DNA of 64,000 nucleotides from Lytechinus pictus (GCF_037042905.1 NC_087259.1:25632001-25696000); one strand, 5' to 3'; shown: positions 1 to 12,900, counted from the first letter of the stretch. The notes: generated by a model from the sequence alone, not told the origin. Numbers and translations: made by a program.

Positions 1-1439
1 TTATTTCATTTGATAACAATTTTATTTTTAATTAATGATTATTCATTCAGTTTGCAAAAAAACGTAGTCTCATGATATTTGAAAATCCTAGTATACCATT
101 ATTGCATAAATTCATGAGGATTTATTCATCAAAGCTCTTTTAACCACAATTGCTTATTATCCAAATGCACCTCAACTCGCTAATTCTGGGTCATCTTTTT
201 GCTACTGTTCAATCAACTTTTTTTTTGTCAGCCATCAAAAAAATCACATGCCATAGATCACTCAATACTTGTGTATAAAATGCAGTTTTGAAAATAACTT
301 AAGTATAATCCTTTTTGCTTTAAGAAATTGTTTGTGCTAGAATTATATATACTTGCATACTGGTATAGCTTTTTAGAGATAAACTGACACAACTTGAAAT
401 AGCAGCACAATTTGGTTTGTGCTGGATGATTTACTTTGATTTTTTGAAATATCAGTGAACAAATTATGTTCTTTTTACTGGTTCTTTTACATGTTTATGA
501 ATGTTAGATCAAGATATTTTGCATTTGTTTAGTTTCTTTCTTTGACATATTTTGAACTTCTTACTGAGTGTGATTCTTGGTTTTAAAAACCTTTAGGTAA
601 GGAGTTACATGTAAATAGGAAAAAAAACGTGCATTTGAACTCTTTGAAACTCTGAAAAAAAGAATCTTCAACAGGTTGACATTTCCGAATGAGATGAAAT
701 GCATTTCTTATCCACTTTCATTAATTGATCCGTACTGATCTGTATGTAAATAAACAAATGGAAAGTTTTTTTGCTCAGTGCTTTGTAACCGAAAGAAAAA
801 GGTGATATATCAAATGGCCATTGGATTGGAATATGTGGCATTGGTTGCCAATTACAACATGTTTTTATTATCTCTAATAACTCCTGCATGTGCTATAAGA
901 CTGCAAACAAGCTTGTGAACGGTTACCAATTATTATCACAAACAATTTGTTCTGTATGATACTTGGTTTCCATGTTATTGTGAGCTGCTTTGAATATGGT
1001 AGATTGAAGTAGTTGGTTTATGTTTCAACTCTTCTTTTAGTCACCATGGTACAATTTATAGTCAATCCCTTCCATAAAGACCCCCAAAGATGAAAAGAAA
1101 AGTGGTCTTGAGGGGTACATATAGGTGATCTTTATTGACAAGTTCATGTAATATAGTAATGTAATATATAATAGCTGTAGCTTGTCTGTGGTCTATATTA
1201 TGGTTGTTCCACTTTATGTTTGTCATTTTGCCTCCGACGAAGATTCTGCTAGGATCGAAAGCTTAGGCCCCTTTTGACTTTGTAATATAATAGAGAAAGT
1301 TATCAAAATGAATCCAAAATTGTAGTCTTTATAGACAGGGGGGTCTTTGTATAACAAATGGTTACTAAAGCAGGTTTGGCTGTCATTTATGACACACGCT
1401 CATCTAATGGATATCTCATGATCTCTCTTTTTTGTATAG
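1..1439. other. intron/flank of the left-edge gene, no exon recognised
   Basis: AT-rich sequence with no supportable coding exon. If the exon at 1440 belongs to a plus-strand gene, this stretch is its preceding intron. A degenerate inverted pair sits near 1070-1100 and 1320-1360 (both carry a 'taaagac...ccccc' type motif in opposite orientation), which suggests a small decayed TIR element. The short open frames here lack splice context and family resemblance. Confidence 0.5.
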
Positions 1440-1712
1440 GACCGTGTGATGAAGCTGGACAATAGAGTGAGCACCGTGACAAGAAAACGCTATCGGCTGA
1501 TGACAAGACTTCGGGATAAACTCTCCTTCGAGTCCAACCCAGAGCCTGGGGTCCCCGTCAATGAAGCCCATGATGAGCCTCTCAATGAAGGTCAAGATGA
1601 TGACGACGAAGACCAAGACGATAAAACTCAAGATGATTCCATTCTAGATGATGAAAGGACTGATACAGATCATATAAACAAGCAGGAGGGTAATTTGTCG
1701 TCTGAGAAGTGA
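1440..1712 (+). CDS. 3' terminal coding exon of an unrecognised gene with acidic tail (partial)
   Basis: The sequence before 1440 is a pyrimidine tract ending in tttgtatag, a good splice acceptor. The open frame then runs from Asp-Arg-Val-Met-Lys-Leu to a TGA at 1710-1712, about 90 residues. The first 35 residues are basic (…TRKRYRLMTRLRDKL…). The rest is strongly acidic and low-complexity, with runs of D and E around residues 45-75, and looks disordered. The frame and acceptor agree, so I read this as the last exon of a plus-strand gene that begins outside the window. I do not recognise the family. The acidic tail could belong to many nuclear or membrane proteins, so no function is proposed. 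A possible AATAAA follows at 1997. Confidence 0.55.
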   Translation, partial: DRVMKLDNRVSTVTRKRYRLMTRLRDKLSFESNPEPGVPVNEAHDEPLNEGQDDDDEDQDDKTQDDSILDDERTDTDHINKQEGNLSSEK

Positions 1713-1996
1713 TGAGATTGGAAGGATTTATATGTGCGTCAGTTTCCATGGGGATTTTGCAACCATTCAGATGCCAATCATGCAGAGTGTGGAAGTGATT
1801 TTTGACCAGCAGACATATCGTCACGCCACTAGAAATCGCCTTGTTGTCCAGTCAATATCTCACTTTCCTTAGGCTGACAGTTTCCCCAAGGCTAAGTCGA
1901 GCTTGGTCGAAGAACGTCTCACAGGGAGTGTTTCTTTCCCCAAAGAAGTCTCAATTGGCGGTATTTTCAATGCTTCTAACTAAGTCTTAGGCAGCA

Positions 1997-2002
1997 AATA
2001 AA
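1997..2002 (+). terminator. possible polyadenylation signal AATAAA
   Basis: An exact AATAAA lies about 285 bases after the stop codon of the exon ending at 1712, just before an inverted-repeat element starts at 2031. The placement suits a 3' UTR end, but AATAAA is common in AT-rich DNA. Confidence 0.35.
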
Positions 2003-2030
2003 AATCCACTCCCCCTGGAAGCTAACGTCC

Positions 2031-2287
2031 ATAGAGTACCGAAGTGTGACATCAGTTGCCATTGTGTCATGGTGGGCTGGTTCTAAACAGAGTCGCAGCC
2101 GACATTCGTCTGTCCACATTTGTATTTGAAAATTGGCTCGTCTGAAAAATAGGTTGCAAGTGATCGAATTCCGCTAGCAGCCATTTTCTTCTATGAGAAA
2201 CACACACTTTCATTGGGCGGGTACATTTGTTTAGAACCAGGCCGCCATGACACCATGACAACTGACGTCATTGCTTCGGTACTCTAT
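2031..2287. repeat. fold-back (MITE-like) element
   Basis: The ends are inverted copies: atagagtaccgaag at 2031 and cttcggtactctat at 2274-2287. Similarity continues inward for about 55 bases, with a shared core around tgtcatggtg...ggttctaaac on one side and gtttagaacca...ccatgacacc on the other. There is no coding frame. This is typical of a non-autonomous DNA transposon. Confidence 0.7.
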
Positions 2288-2528
2288 ATACTTTGGATCT
2301 GTATAATATGGGTGTATACGATACAGTTTAAACTATAAGCACTGTGTGTGGTTTCCCATTGACTAGTCCTTTTGAGATAATAATACAGTGTATAAAATAT
2401 ATTATATCCTACATAGATTGAATCCTGTATGCTGATTGGTTCAAATAGCATCATGTGATCAAACATATTCTCACTATTTTGCAATGATGTCGAAAATGAA
2501 ACGCCCACCGAAGAAAATGTGCTATTCC

Positions 2529-2574
2529 GTGACGTCAATGATGGAATAGTCGACTATTCCATCATTGACGTCAC
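2529..2574. repeat. perfect 46-bp palindrome with two TGACGTCA sites
   Basis: Each base from 2529 to 2551 pairs with 2574 back to 2552, a perfect 23-bp-per-arm palindrome centred on gtcgac. Each arm carries TGACGTCA (2530-2537 and 2566-2573), the consensus CRE octamer bound by CREB/ATF-type bZIP factors. It may be the heart of a small fold-back element rather than a regulatory site, and no gene start is nearby. Confidence 0.7.
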
Positions 2575-2724
2575 AGATCATGATGGCGCAAGCACTAATA
2601 CGCGTTCTGCGCACTGAGCGCTTCAGGAAAAGTAGGTCAGTCAGCGCAGCTGGTTTGATTCAGATTTAAAAAAGAACTAGATTATCAAGAAAGTTTCTAT
2701 AACTTATTAAAGTAGGATATAAAA

Positions 2725-2898
2725 CAAATATACCAGGCCTTTATTTCGAAAGTATAGCGGGAATCATTCATCCTCGGTTGTACTAGCATAGTCACTATAT
2801 TTTCCCTCGGGGCTTTGCCCCTCGGGAAAAAATAGTAATGCCAGTCCAACCTCGGATGAATAATTCCCGCTTTACTTACTCAAAGCCTGGTATATTTG
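2725..2898. repeat. hairpin MITE
   Basis: The ends caaatataccaggc (2725-2738) and gcctggtatatttg (2885-2898) are exact inverted copies. The interior is also inverted: cgggaatcattcatcc against ggatgaataattcccg, and a GC-rich centre around ctcggggctttgcccctcggg. Non-coding. Confidence 0.75.
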
Positions 2899-4017
2899 TA
2901 TACTATAAAATAGCCTATAATTTTATTCGTACACGGCAATTAAAATGTTTTCAGGGGGATAGTACTTGCTTTTCTCCCTGGTAACATAATAATTGGGATA
3001 TGGTATGAATGTGTATGAGCAGTGAATAAGTGTATTATTCAAGTGGTCCTAAATCATAGGATGACATTGTTATTACACTATTGCATTATGGGTTAGGAAC
3101 TGGCCTAGATTTGAGTAGTTAAGGACTTAAGATGGTGCTGTATGCAGGGTTGCTGGTTCATATTGACTTAAAAGAAAAAACCTTGTTTTTGTCCTATCCT
3201 AATGGAAGTGTTGAATGGTGTTGAATATGAAGTTTTACTGATATGTTGAGTTATGTACAGCTTTGTTCAAAGAAACTTCTGAAGACCACTGAATTTCTTA
3301 CTTCCAATGGAGTTTCCTCGATAGTGTGTCCCATTGAAAAATTCTCTTATTTTTACAGAAAGGCCAAATCATATCTCAGTTACATTCTCTTTTTTTTATG
3401 GGAAAAGTTCATGTATTGATAAGCAGTAGTATTGTATTGTTTGTTGTTGTTTCTTTCACTGAATCTTGAAACGCACTGGCGTAAATCCAAGCAGTGAACC
3501 TATTGTTTGGGCGGGGGGTGAACAATTGTTTCATCCCCCCCCCCACTTGAATAGTTTAACATCATGGATTTACGCCCATGTTGAAACAAGAGTACAGATT
3601 CATTTGGGAGTTTGGGAAAATCGTTTCTGACAGGCCTCATTATTTGACCTTAGTTGTATTGTCTGTAATCTGCCAGGTGTAAACGATTCACCTAAAGCAT
3701 GCGTCTCAAATCAAAAGAATAAATATTACTCCTGCTATAATGTCAAAACTGTTCACAGAACATGTTCATGACACATTTTCTTGGTCACACTGTAAATCAG
3801 AGCTAGTTCACAAAAGTCACTTTTTTGTTGAGGTTGTGGGGGGTGGTGGTTATGCATCCCTAACAGTAATGTTTGGGTCATGTACATTACACCCCTTGCT
3901 CCTCTATGATACACCTTTGAAAATAAGCACATTGTTAGGGGAGATTGCATCATCACTGTTTTAATGAATGGAAATGACTCCATAAAATGGTATATAATTG
4001 AAAATATATGGGGGCGG
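2899..4017. other. non-coding stretch with an imperfect hairpin
   Basis: No exon is supportable. Near 3474-3575 an imperfect inverted pair (ggcgtaaatcca against tggatttacgccc) surrounds G-rich and C-rich runs, probably a decayed MITE. The rest looks like plain AT-rich DNA. Confidence 0.45.
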
Positions 4018-4236
4018 GGGGCATAGTGGTCAAGTGGTTGTGACTCTTTATTTTGAAATCAGAGGGTCCTGAATTTGATTCCTAGCTATGGCATGTTTTC
4101 CCTTCAGCAAGAAATTTACCCACATTGTGCTGCATTCAACCCTTGTGAGGTGAATGGTTATCCGGCAGGTTTAATTCCTTGTATGTGCTGAGCACTCAAA
4201 ATGGCAGCTTGAGCTAAAGCTGGGGTAATAATATAA
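4018..4236 (+). mobile_element. tRNA-derived SINE
   Basis: It starts with an A-box-like stretch (gtggtcaagtggttgtgact). A degenerate B box follows (ggtcctgaatttgattcc), then a body with cccacattgtgctgcattc and a 3' end agctaaagctggggtaataata. Two other copies in the window (10820-11062 and 31945-32190, minus strand) share this body and keep a much better B box. It is a SINE insertion, not a functional tRNA gene. Confidence 0.8.
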
Positions 4237-4938
4237 GAGTGCACCTCAGAGATGATTATATCTCTTGCACTATAAAAATGTCAATTGTTATTATTTTATA
4301 TATAGAAATGATATGTAATAAAATATACTTTACCATTCTATTTTCAATGAGTGACATTGTAATACTTTGTGTTTTACTCTCAATACCCAGGCATTTACAT
4401 CTTTTTACAAATTCTTTGGAATATTGAAATAAAGCTATTTTCATAGCATCAACATAATAATGGTGTGTCATCCTCTCTTATGAATGAGACAAAGATTTTT
4501 TTATACAAATTCCAATTAAATATGACATAGTAACAAGAAGCATAGACTGGTGTACCCTACTTTACCACAAATATTGCAATATCATAAAACTTGCTCCCAA
4601 AATGCATTTGACTATTATTTGATTTTAATCCTGTTTTGTCTAATTAGTTTAGTAAATTATAACCAAAGTTTTAAGAGATGTAGATATTGTCCAAATTACA
4701 ATTTTTTAAGGCTTTGTTAAGCACTCACATTCATAAAACAATTATTAAAACAGCTGATTTACGTGTATGCAAACAAGGGTGATTAAGTTATACTCTTGAG
4801 AGCTAATTTGATGTAGAACTTGTGGGAAGAAACCCAATCTTTATCAAGGACCAATTATTGATCAGACTGGCTTTCTTCTGCTACATCCCACACCTTAAAA
4901 GACCACACCCTTTTATTGATCGATCTCTTTAGTACTAG

Positions 4939-5139
4939 TAGGGGAGATCGGGGTTAGTTGGAACGCGGGATAAGTTGAAACATTGTAATTTTCTTAAACG
5001 CCTGTAAAATAAATTTATGCAATACTGCCCTCAATTTATTGCTATTGATAATACAACAAATTGAGGGCAGTATTGCATAAATTTATTTTACAGGCGTTAA
5101 AGAAAATTACAATGTTTCAACTTACCCCGATCTCCCCTA
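4939..5139. repeat. 200-bp near-perfect palindromic element
   Basis: Begins taggggagatcgggg and ends ccccgatctccccta. The two halves are inverted copies almost throughout, for example ttgaggg...aatttatttta and its complement around the centre at about 5040. TA dinucleotides at both ends fit a TA target duplication, as in mariner/Tc1-type MITEs. No coding frame. Confidence 0.8.
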
Positions 5140-7960
5140 CCTACCAACGGAATTGTGAATCATGTTTTAATGAATGCATATTCAGTTGATGCCTGATAAC
5201 ACATGTGGTTTTGTTTTGTTTTTGTTATTAACAGAAAGGTTCCGCTCATGGCACATTTAAACGGCGGCAATCATATTATTTTGTAACATACATAAACCAT
5301 ACTTCAAAGAGTGTGGTCTTTCAGGATGTTGGAGATTGAGCATGAAGTCTGTCTGAAGACTGGTTAGTCCTTGGTAGAATTTTTTTGTTTCGTCTCCCAT
5401 AGTCGATTACATCTGAGCCGAGACTGTTAATTGCCCTTGCTATTCAGGAAATTCATTTTTGTTTATAATGGTTATATTAAGCACAAGTTTCCTCCCTGAA
5501 AATATGGAAAAGCCTTAATAAAAAGGGCCCTTATCTGAGGGTCCCGTTAGTCAAATCTGCAAAAAGAAAATACTGAATAATTTCATACAATAAAATATAA
5601 AAGAAATAAGGACATTGACTTCTCATTTGCATAACCCTGTTGTGCATATAAATCTATTGTGTGAAATTTATGAAAGCAGGATTTTTAAAACGTTGCTTTC
5701 CTATCTTGGGTCGATTGTCATGGAGGGGGTGGAACTTGTCCCTTGGGGATATGCTTATCAAGTAATAAACATTTAAGAAGAGAGACATTTTCTAATGCTT
5801 TTTATTTTTATCAAACAACAGTATAATGTGGTTGCATAATAGAAATGATACATGCTTTGATTCGTTCATTATATGGCCTATTCCCTCTCCTTGAGGCTGT
5901 GTTCAATCCATTGCACCCGGCCTAAAAGCTTTGTACAATAGTTTGAACAGAGCCTCAATTCAATTTCAAATAGATGTGCATGCATCATTTGTATATTTTA
6001 CCTTAGCCTATGACATTTTCACACTGAAAGAAGATATTCAGAAATAAAGACAAAAGGATGAAGGGATAAAAAAGATGTTTATTCAATAATTGTTTTACAT
6101 GATTAGACAGTAATGAATGTTGGGTAATTCTTAATGATGTAAATCACATATAAATGTCAATTCCCTGATTTATAAAATGTGCATGTACTAGTGCTAAAGG
6201 TGGAAAATTTGTCTTTCTATCATACACCTAGAAATACCTTTATGTTAAAATAAAATATAACATTTGTACATTTAAAGAAATATCTCAACATATTGTATTT
6301 CATCTCTTGTTTGACCACTTCATGTTTACTAGTCATTCCAGAAAGTTTGCTGTTCAATTACAACTCCACATATAAAGGATGGATGCAATACAATACACAA
6401 GATTCCTGTATGACACACATTTCTGCATATCTTGTCTTGTCATTGTTTAAAGTCCCATTATATACCACCATCTTCATATATATAATATAGTGTTAGCTGA
6501 ATATTTATTTTATTTTGGATGGCTCAGAATGGAATACAAGAAATATTCCAAGAGTTTGGGAAAATATTGGCCCTGAAGAGTGGAATATTTCTGGAATTTC
6601 ATGAATAACGCCATCCAATATAATTATTATCATCTATCCCATCCCACCCCCTTGCTTCATAGGATAAATTTTGGTTGTTGACATGCGACTTGCATGTGGT
6701 TCATTATGACATAATGGAGCGTAATGTAGTTGTGCTCTATGCTGTGCATCGCATTGCTTTCATTACGCGTTGTATATTTCACGCACGTGCCCTAAACTGT
6801 TGAATAAGCTCTCATATTCAATAGCAAATTTTGTACAGGAGCCTATGGGATATTCGTCGGATTTCTGTCCTTTTTAGGGATACGCTCTGATACTGCACAG
6901 GCAATTGTTGCAGACCAAAATGCGCGTTTTTAATGCATCGCTAGAACACTATATAGATGATAATTTATTTTCTTCTCATGCAGGGGAGATTAAAATAAAG
7001 CATCTTTAAACATCTACACACTTTCGTAATCCAACTGAAGAAAAATGTAAAAAGCCAGACATACGTGCCCATTTTTTTCACACCATATCACTCCATGGTA
7101 GTATATATCAGGACCTTACAAACATGAACAATTTATTATAAGTCGGCCTACATGTACCAAAACAAGTATCAAATAATTAATGTACATATGAGCTCTGGAT
7201 GAAACATTTCACAGCATAAGTAAATAATTTTACATCTACATCAGGAATTGAATACATTTCAATTACCACTATCCCTTCAGTTGGCGTAATAAATGACAAT
7301 GAATGTGCCTTTTGAAGGCAAGACATTTCATAAATTATATCAATGTGTAGATTATCAGATTATACTCTAGATTGAAGGAATCTGATTCACTTCTTTATAA
7401 AAAGTGAAGCCCAAACTGACCAAATATACTAAAAGAAGCAAAACAAGGGGGTGGTAATCAGTTCAAGTATATGAAAAATAGGAAACACGTTTAAAGTCTT
7501 TTAGAACTGATTGATATAAGGTTGTATATACTCGGACATAAGGCCAGTGATATTCCTTTACTGGTTAATCAAAAAAGAAAATCTGATTTAGTTCTTTACT
7601 TATGTGAAAATTTATTGAATTTACCTTCACAAAACAGAATTTCTATTTTAGATTAGGTTTGAAATGGAATTAAAGGATTTCAACAAAGGAAACAGTCATT
7701 TTTTAAATGGAAGATCACTGTTTCTACACATAAACATCCAAATACAAAATAATTTTATGCTGTTTATTGCAAGAATGTTAATGTCTACACTCTTTTATAT
7801 CCAACATTTAATAAGATAAAGATTTCATGCTACTACATAGATAAGATGAACTGATGAGGACCAACATGGAACAGTTTTGTGAATTACTACATTCAGATTT
7901 AACCTCTTTAACAACTGAATTCTATGGCCCGAATTCACAAAGGTGGTTCTTTAAAATCGG
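5140..7960. other. intergenic AT-rich stretch
   Basis: About 2.8 kb without an exon I can support. The open frames here are short, lack splice context and show no family motif. No strong repeat boundary was seen. Confidence 0.45.
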
Positions 7961-8002
7961 TTGAACCTATGTTATATGCTGATTTCCTGTATAAATTACA
8001 CT

Positions 8003-8102
8003 TGCCATGGTTAAGTATGCTTTTTTTTATTCATGAGTTTGAATTAATGAGTCCATTGTTAAACAGTGGACTCATGAATAAAGTAGTGTACTTAACCATG
8101 GC
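8003..8102. repeat. hairpin element
   Basis: gccatggttaagta at 8003 is inverted as tacttaaccatggc ending at 8102, with inner arms ttattcatga / tcatgaataa. The flanks (cccgaattcacaaaggtgg to the left) recur near 22960, pointing to an interspersed repeat. Confidence 0.6.
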
Positions 8103-8278
8103 AACAGGCGTAAATTTGGCGCACTGACGGTGACAAGGACGAGGTAATACCCGATATGTTCTTTGGTAAAAATATTCGTATTATTCACACATATTTACAA
8201 CTTGTATGCAATCGTTTTTGCAAATATGTATGACAAGGCATTTATATCACATTTACCACTTGCCATCCAGTGTAGAAA

Positions 8279-8362
8279 ATGGGTACCAGGTGGGAAGAAA
8301 CTCCTTGAATGCTCGCACGACAAATAAGAGTAGCTGTACTAAAGCTGGGATAATAGTATGCA
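8279..8362 (+). mobile_element. 3' fragment of the SINE family
   Basis: The stretch from atgggtaccaggtggga to aaagctgggataatag matches the 3' body of the SINE at 4018-4236 (gtgaatgg...aaagctggggtaata). The tRNA-like head is absent, so this is a 5'-truncated copy. Confidence 0.5.
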
Positions 8363-8996
8363 ATGCTTAGTCACATTGTGCTATATAATTGTTTCTATTC
8401 TTATTATACTTTTGCACTTGGAAACCTATAAAATCCAAACATTACAAGCCGAGTCATGGGTTAAAACACAGCATGAATCTCAACATAAGAAATATAAATT
8501 TTTCATTTATACATTTATAATTATCTTTTATATGTAATGTCACAAACAGAGATGATTTCTTCTTTCCTTTTGCTATGTGCAAATTGGTTTGCAATTGCTG
8601 CAGATTGGAGTGTTTGTTTACTTATTTTATAATCCAACTGTTGGAGGTGGCAATAATGCTTCTCATGCGCAATTTAAGAAATTAAAGTAAACAGAATATA
8701 CTTCACTCATTCAATGACATCACACTGCATGCTTATAAAATATTAATATAGTACTTTAATATCACTTCACAAGGATAGTTCTGGATATTAGCTTAACTTT
8801 GTATTTTCCTCACAAAGCAGGTCAAGTCATACAATATTACATTAATTGCAGGATTTGTTATCGTACATTGATTCTTGCTTTCATACTTCTGAATATATAT
8901 TCCATTTGGGGCTGGAATGGTCAATGTTAAATCATATTTAACCAAACCATACAAAAACATGATTGAATTGAATTCATTACCAAATCTCGCTGATAT

Positions 8997-9160
8997 ACAA
9001 ATAGCGAATAGGCATGAGTGCGATGGTGCGAGATTTCGCATGAGGTGAAAGAAAGATGCTCTATTCAACGAGGCGTTAGCCGAGTTGAATAGAGCGTTTC
9101 TTTCTTTCACCGAATGCGAAATCTCGCACCATTGCACGAATAAGAATATTCGCTATTTGT
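8997..9160. repeat. fold-back element
   Basis: acaaatagcg at 8997 is inverted as cgctatttgt at 9151-9160. The inner arms match almost fully: gcgagatttcgcat / atgcgaaatctcgc and the gctctattcaac...gttgaatagagc centre. An open frame crossing it on the minus strand is explained by the palindrome. Confidence 0.75.
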
Positions 9161-9161
9161 G

Positions 9162-9494
9162 TTGTACAACGCCTCGGAATTTAGCGAAAATATGAAAAAC
9201 AAGAGTTTTTCCCTATAGAAATCTATGAAAAGGGAGCAAAATATTGTAAGCAAAAGGAAAATCCCACAAGCGCACATGCTCTTGGGCAGCCTTGCGCATT
9301 TATCCAGCTGGCTTATACGCGTATTGCACCTTCATTTTTACCGAGCGCAATGAATTAAATCGTATTGTGACGTCACCTCCTAAAGCCGTGCAACGGTACA
9401 TTTTGGATGGTACGTGTTTTGTGCAACGGTACGAATGTTTGACATTCAGCCTCCCATTTGCTCGCGTACAACAAGCTAAGTAGGCGTTGTACAA
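9162..9494. repeat. TIR element ending in ttgtacaacgcct
   Basis: ttgtacaacgcct at 9162-9174 is inverted exactly as aggcgttgtacaa at 9482-9494. It abuts the preceding hairpin by two bases. The overlapping open frames on both strands are not supported as genes. Confidence 0.6.
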
Positions 9495-9914
9495 TATAGA
9501 ATAATTCTTATCATTTTAACATCGCGTATAGCATTACGTAATTGTAAGGTAACAAAATAGCAACATGCTAATCAAAGTTATTCCAAATTCAATTACAGGT
9601 ACATGTATTTACAGTTTCTAAGGCAAAATTTTCAATAAATTCTTTCTTTCTGGGTCCCATTTCATATGCCATCAATTCCATTGGAACCTTGATTGTGACT
9701 CACTACTAAACCCATGGTAGTTTGTCATAATGGCAAAGTTACAACAGTCATAACTATTTGTTAAAGATGCCCAGAGTCCTGAGAGATTGAATTACTGGAA
9801 TCACCATGAAAATGATCAGACTGCAGTCAGATTAATAAGCTTATAAAAGCTTGAGGTAGCCTTCCCTATTCCAAGCAACGCAAGTTTTATCAGGCTGATC
9901 TTGGTTTGGTTTCC

Positions 9915-12900
9915 TCACAACTTAGATGTTGATGAACGTTTTACAGAAGCTCTTATCAATCCGTACGGTTTATCCACAGGCATTAGAACCTAGATGAAAT
10001 AAAGAAACATTCAAAAACACACTGTAAATAATGACAAGTTCAATTCAATTCATTAATTAATTTCATAAAATATAAAGCGATGATAGAACAATGCTGTGGA
10101 TTAGCACAGTGACTCCCTTTGATATACAAGAGAGTTTATAATCACATAATCCCATAATAAATTCTATAGGGCTAGGTCAATCAAAACAGGCTACATGTAA
10201 CAAACAAAAAACAAAATCATCAAACAAAGAAAAAAGAAACAAGAGTTTTGAGTTCATATGCAAATAAAGTGAGATATTCACATAAATTTGAATTTAAATG
10301 AATGGTTTAATTGTCTACCTTTACTTTGAAAAAAATACTTAGTACAAACCTTACTTGTGTTGGGTTTTCATCATTTACTAATTTCTCATCATCTGAAGAA
10401 AAACATCCTCTATTTCAATCCATAAGCATTTAACTAAAAAGCAGTGAAGTATATTGTATGAGAAGCAAATTGGCAACTGTCAATGCTTTGCTCTGATTTT
10501 TCATCTTATATCAAAACCACCAAATCACCAGGGTTAACTTCCCTTCAAATGCGACATTAACATTTGAAGTCAACAGTCGCTGATTTACGTAGCAGAGAAT
10601 GATGATTAAATATTGCTTTTCTCATAATCCCTGATTATAAAGCCTCCTGTTCGTCAAGGCTCACTATCTTTATAGAACATCTGCTAGACATAAAATCAAA
10701 GTCCAATACTTATAATATTAGCTCAATGATTGAACAAATATAAACAAAAAAAAGGAAAACAAATGCAAATATTGAGGAATTTTACAAGCAAATGCATATA
10801 TCTCAAAGTCCATGATAATAATAATATAGGATTTGTCTGGCGCACGTATGCACCTTGCTAGGTGCTCAAGGCGCTCCTATATTACCCCAGCTAAGCTTTT
10901 TGAGGAATTACTTCCTGTCGGTACCCATTTACCTCACCTGGGTTGAGTGCAGCACAATGTGGGTAAAGTTCTTGCTGAAGGAAGACAAGCCATGGCTTGG
11001 AATCGAACCCACGTCCTTCAGATTAAAAGACGAGAGTCTTAACCACTAGACCATGACACTGATACTGTATATTAGATGACATTCTAATACAAATTCACTG
11101 AAATATACATGTACAATGTACCACTACATTACAGTAGAGTTATGAAAAGTTTAGCTTGTAGTATCCAATTTCAATCTATTGAAGTAAAACAAAATTACCT
11201 CGTTATTGTTTTCCATGTTGATCTTCTTGAGGTCTGCTAAAAAGTAGTGAGAATTGGGCATTTCCATAGTAACCTCACTGATCTGTAAAATAAACAAATA
11301 TCTATATGAGAACCTCAGTCTAATGCTCTCACACACAGTAAGCTAGTCTGTAGTAAGATTTAGTTCTGATGACTTTGATATTCATAACATTGAGCTGAAA
11401 ATGACACATTTTCAAATTAGCAAGGGAAAAGAGGAAAAGAAAAATTATATCTTGAACATTAAAAGTCAAGTCCACCCCAGGGAAATGCTGACTTGAATAA
11501 ATGGAGAAAAATCAAACTAGCATAGTGCTGAAAATTTCATCAAAATCGAATGTAAAATAAGAAAAATATGACATTTTAAAGTTTCGCTTATTTTCACAAA
11601 ACAGTGATATGCACAACGAGATGAGTCAGTCGATGATGTCCATCACTCACTTTTTCTTTTGTTTTTCATTGTTTAAATTATACATATATTATTATACAAT
11701 GCTAATTCCACATGTTCAGGGAGGAATTAATCTTCGTATCTCTTGACAATGAGGAGAAAATTATAATATTTCATATAATAAAATACAAAAGAAAAAGTGA
11801 GTGGATGACATCATAGTCTCATCATTTGCATACCAGCCAGGATGTGCATATAACTGTTTTGTGAAATTAAGCGAAACTTTAAAATGTCATAACTTTCTTA
11901 TTTTACATCAGATTTTGATGAAATTTTCAGTGTTATGCTTGTTGGATTTTTCTCTTTTTATTCAAATCAACTTTTTGTTGGGGTGAACTTGTCCTTTAAA
12001 CATTAAAAAAAGTGAATAGCAAATCTTCATTCCAAGGCCAATGTGTATGTCAAGTATTACGAGCATTGGTTGGAAACTGAGGAAGTAGTTTGATCCACAA
12101 GATTTGCAATGGACCAACCTTCTGCCTGACTGTACAACCTTCAAACCTTGTTTGGTTTGGTATAAAAACACCATCAATCTCTAAAAAGATCTCTCTTCTT
12201 ACCTGTGGAATGAGTTGAAGTATTTTTTCCTGAGTCTGATAGAGAGTGTGTTGAACCGAGGCAGAGTAAACACCAGTTGATGGTGGGCCAGCAAACACAT
12301 CTAGGATTGCCTCCTTCGCCATTTGCCTGGTGGACAAAAAAATGACAAAGTATGTAATATCAAAATTAATCACACACCCCCTATTATGACAAATATTTGT
12401 TGGCACATATAGCTGTACCAAAAGTAGTGTGTTTACTTTTGTTTTCCCATGATTTGATACAAGAGATAAGGAATGCAATCTTATTCAACCATCAAGAAAG
12501 AAATAAAAAATCCTGTATGGGGCTATACTTTATGCTCGAGTTCATTCCCAATGCCCTTGTGTAGTGAACGTAATGGCAATTCCATGGGGGGTGCAAATAT
12601 CAAACGCTACATCAATATTTTTGGGGGGCTACATGTAAGTTCTTCTCAGCCCTTATAAAGTAATGACATGATACTTAAAGCAAGTTCTAGGTGAGTTGTG
12701 TTTAAGCCCAATAACAAACAGATTCAATGTAATATCAGTACAAGACTACTCAGTACAATCTATCCACCATCTCTGTTTTTTTTTCTCCTATAATTTAAAT
12801 CAAATACTCTCACATAGATAATTTTTACATGTAATTTTTACATCATCTTCTGATGCTATATTCATTGGTACTGAAGATTGCTTTATTGCTAATAATAACA

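Noticed and set aside
8793-9137. 114-residue minus-strand frame as a gene
   Set aside because: Much of it is the palindrome at 8997-9160, and it has no family motif or splice context.
10820-11062. functional tRNA gene on the minus strand
   Set aside because: A and B boxes are present but the sequence does not close into an acceptor stem, and the same body with a SINE 3' end occurs at other sites.
12050-12478. 142-residue minus-strand frame as a single gene
   Set aside because: Only residues encoded by 12326-12203 are coding (uricase exon 4); the flanks are intron read-through.
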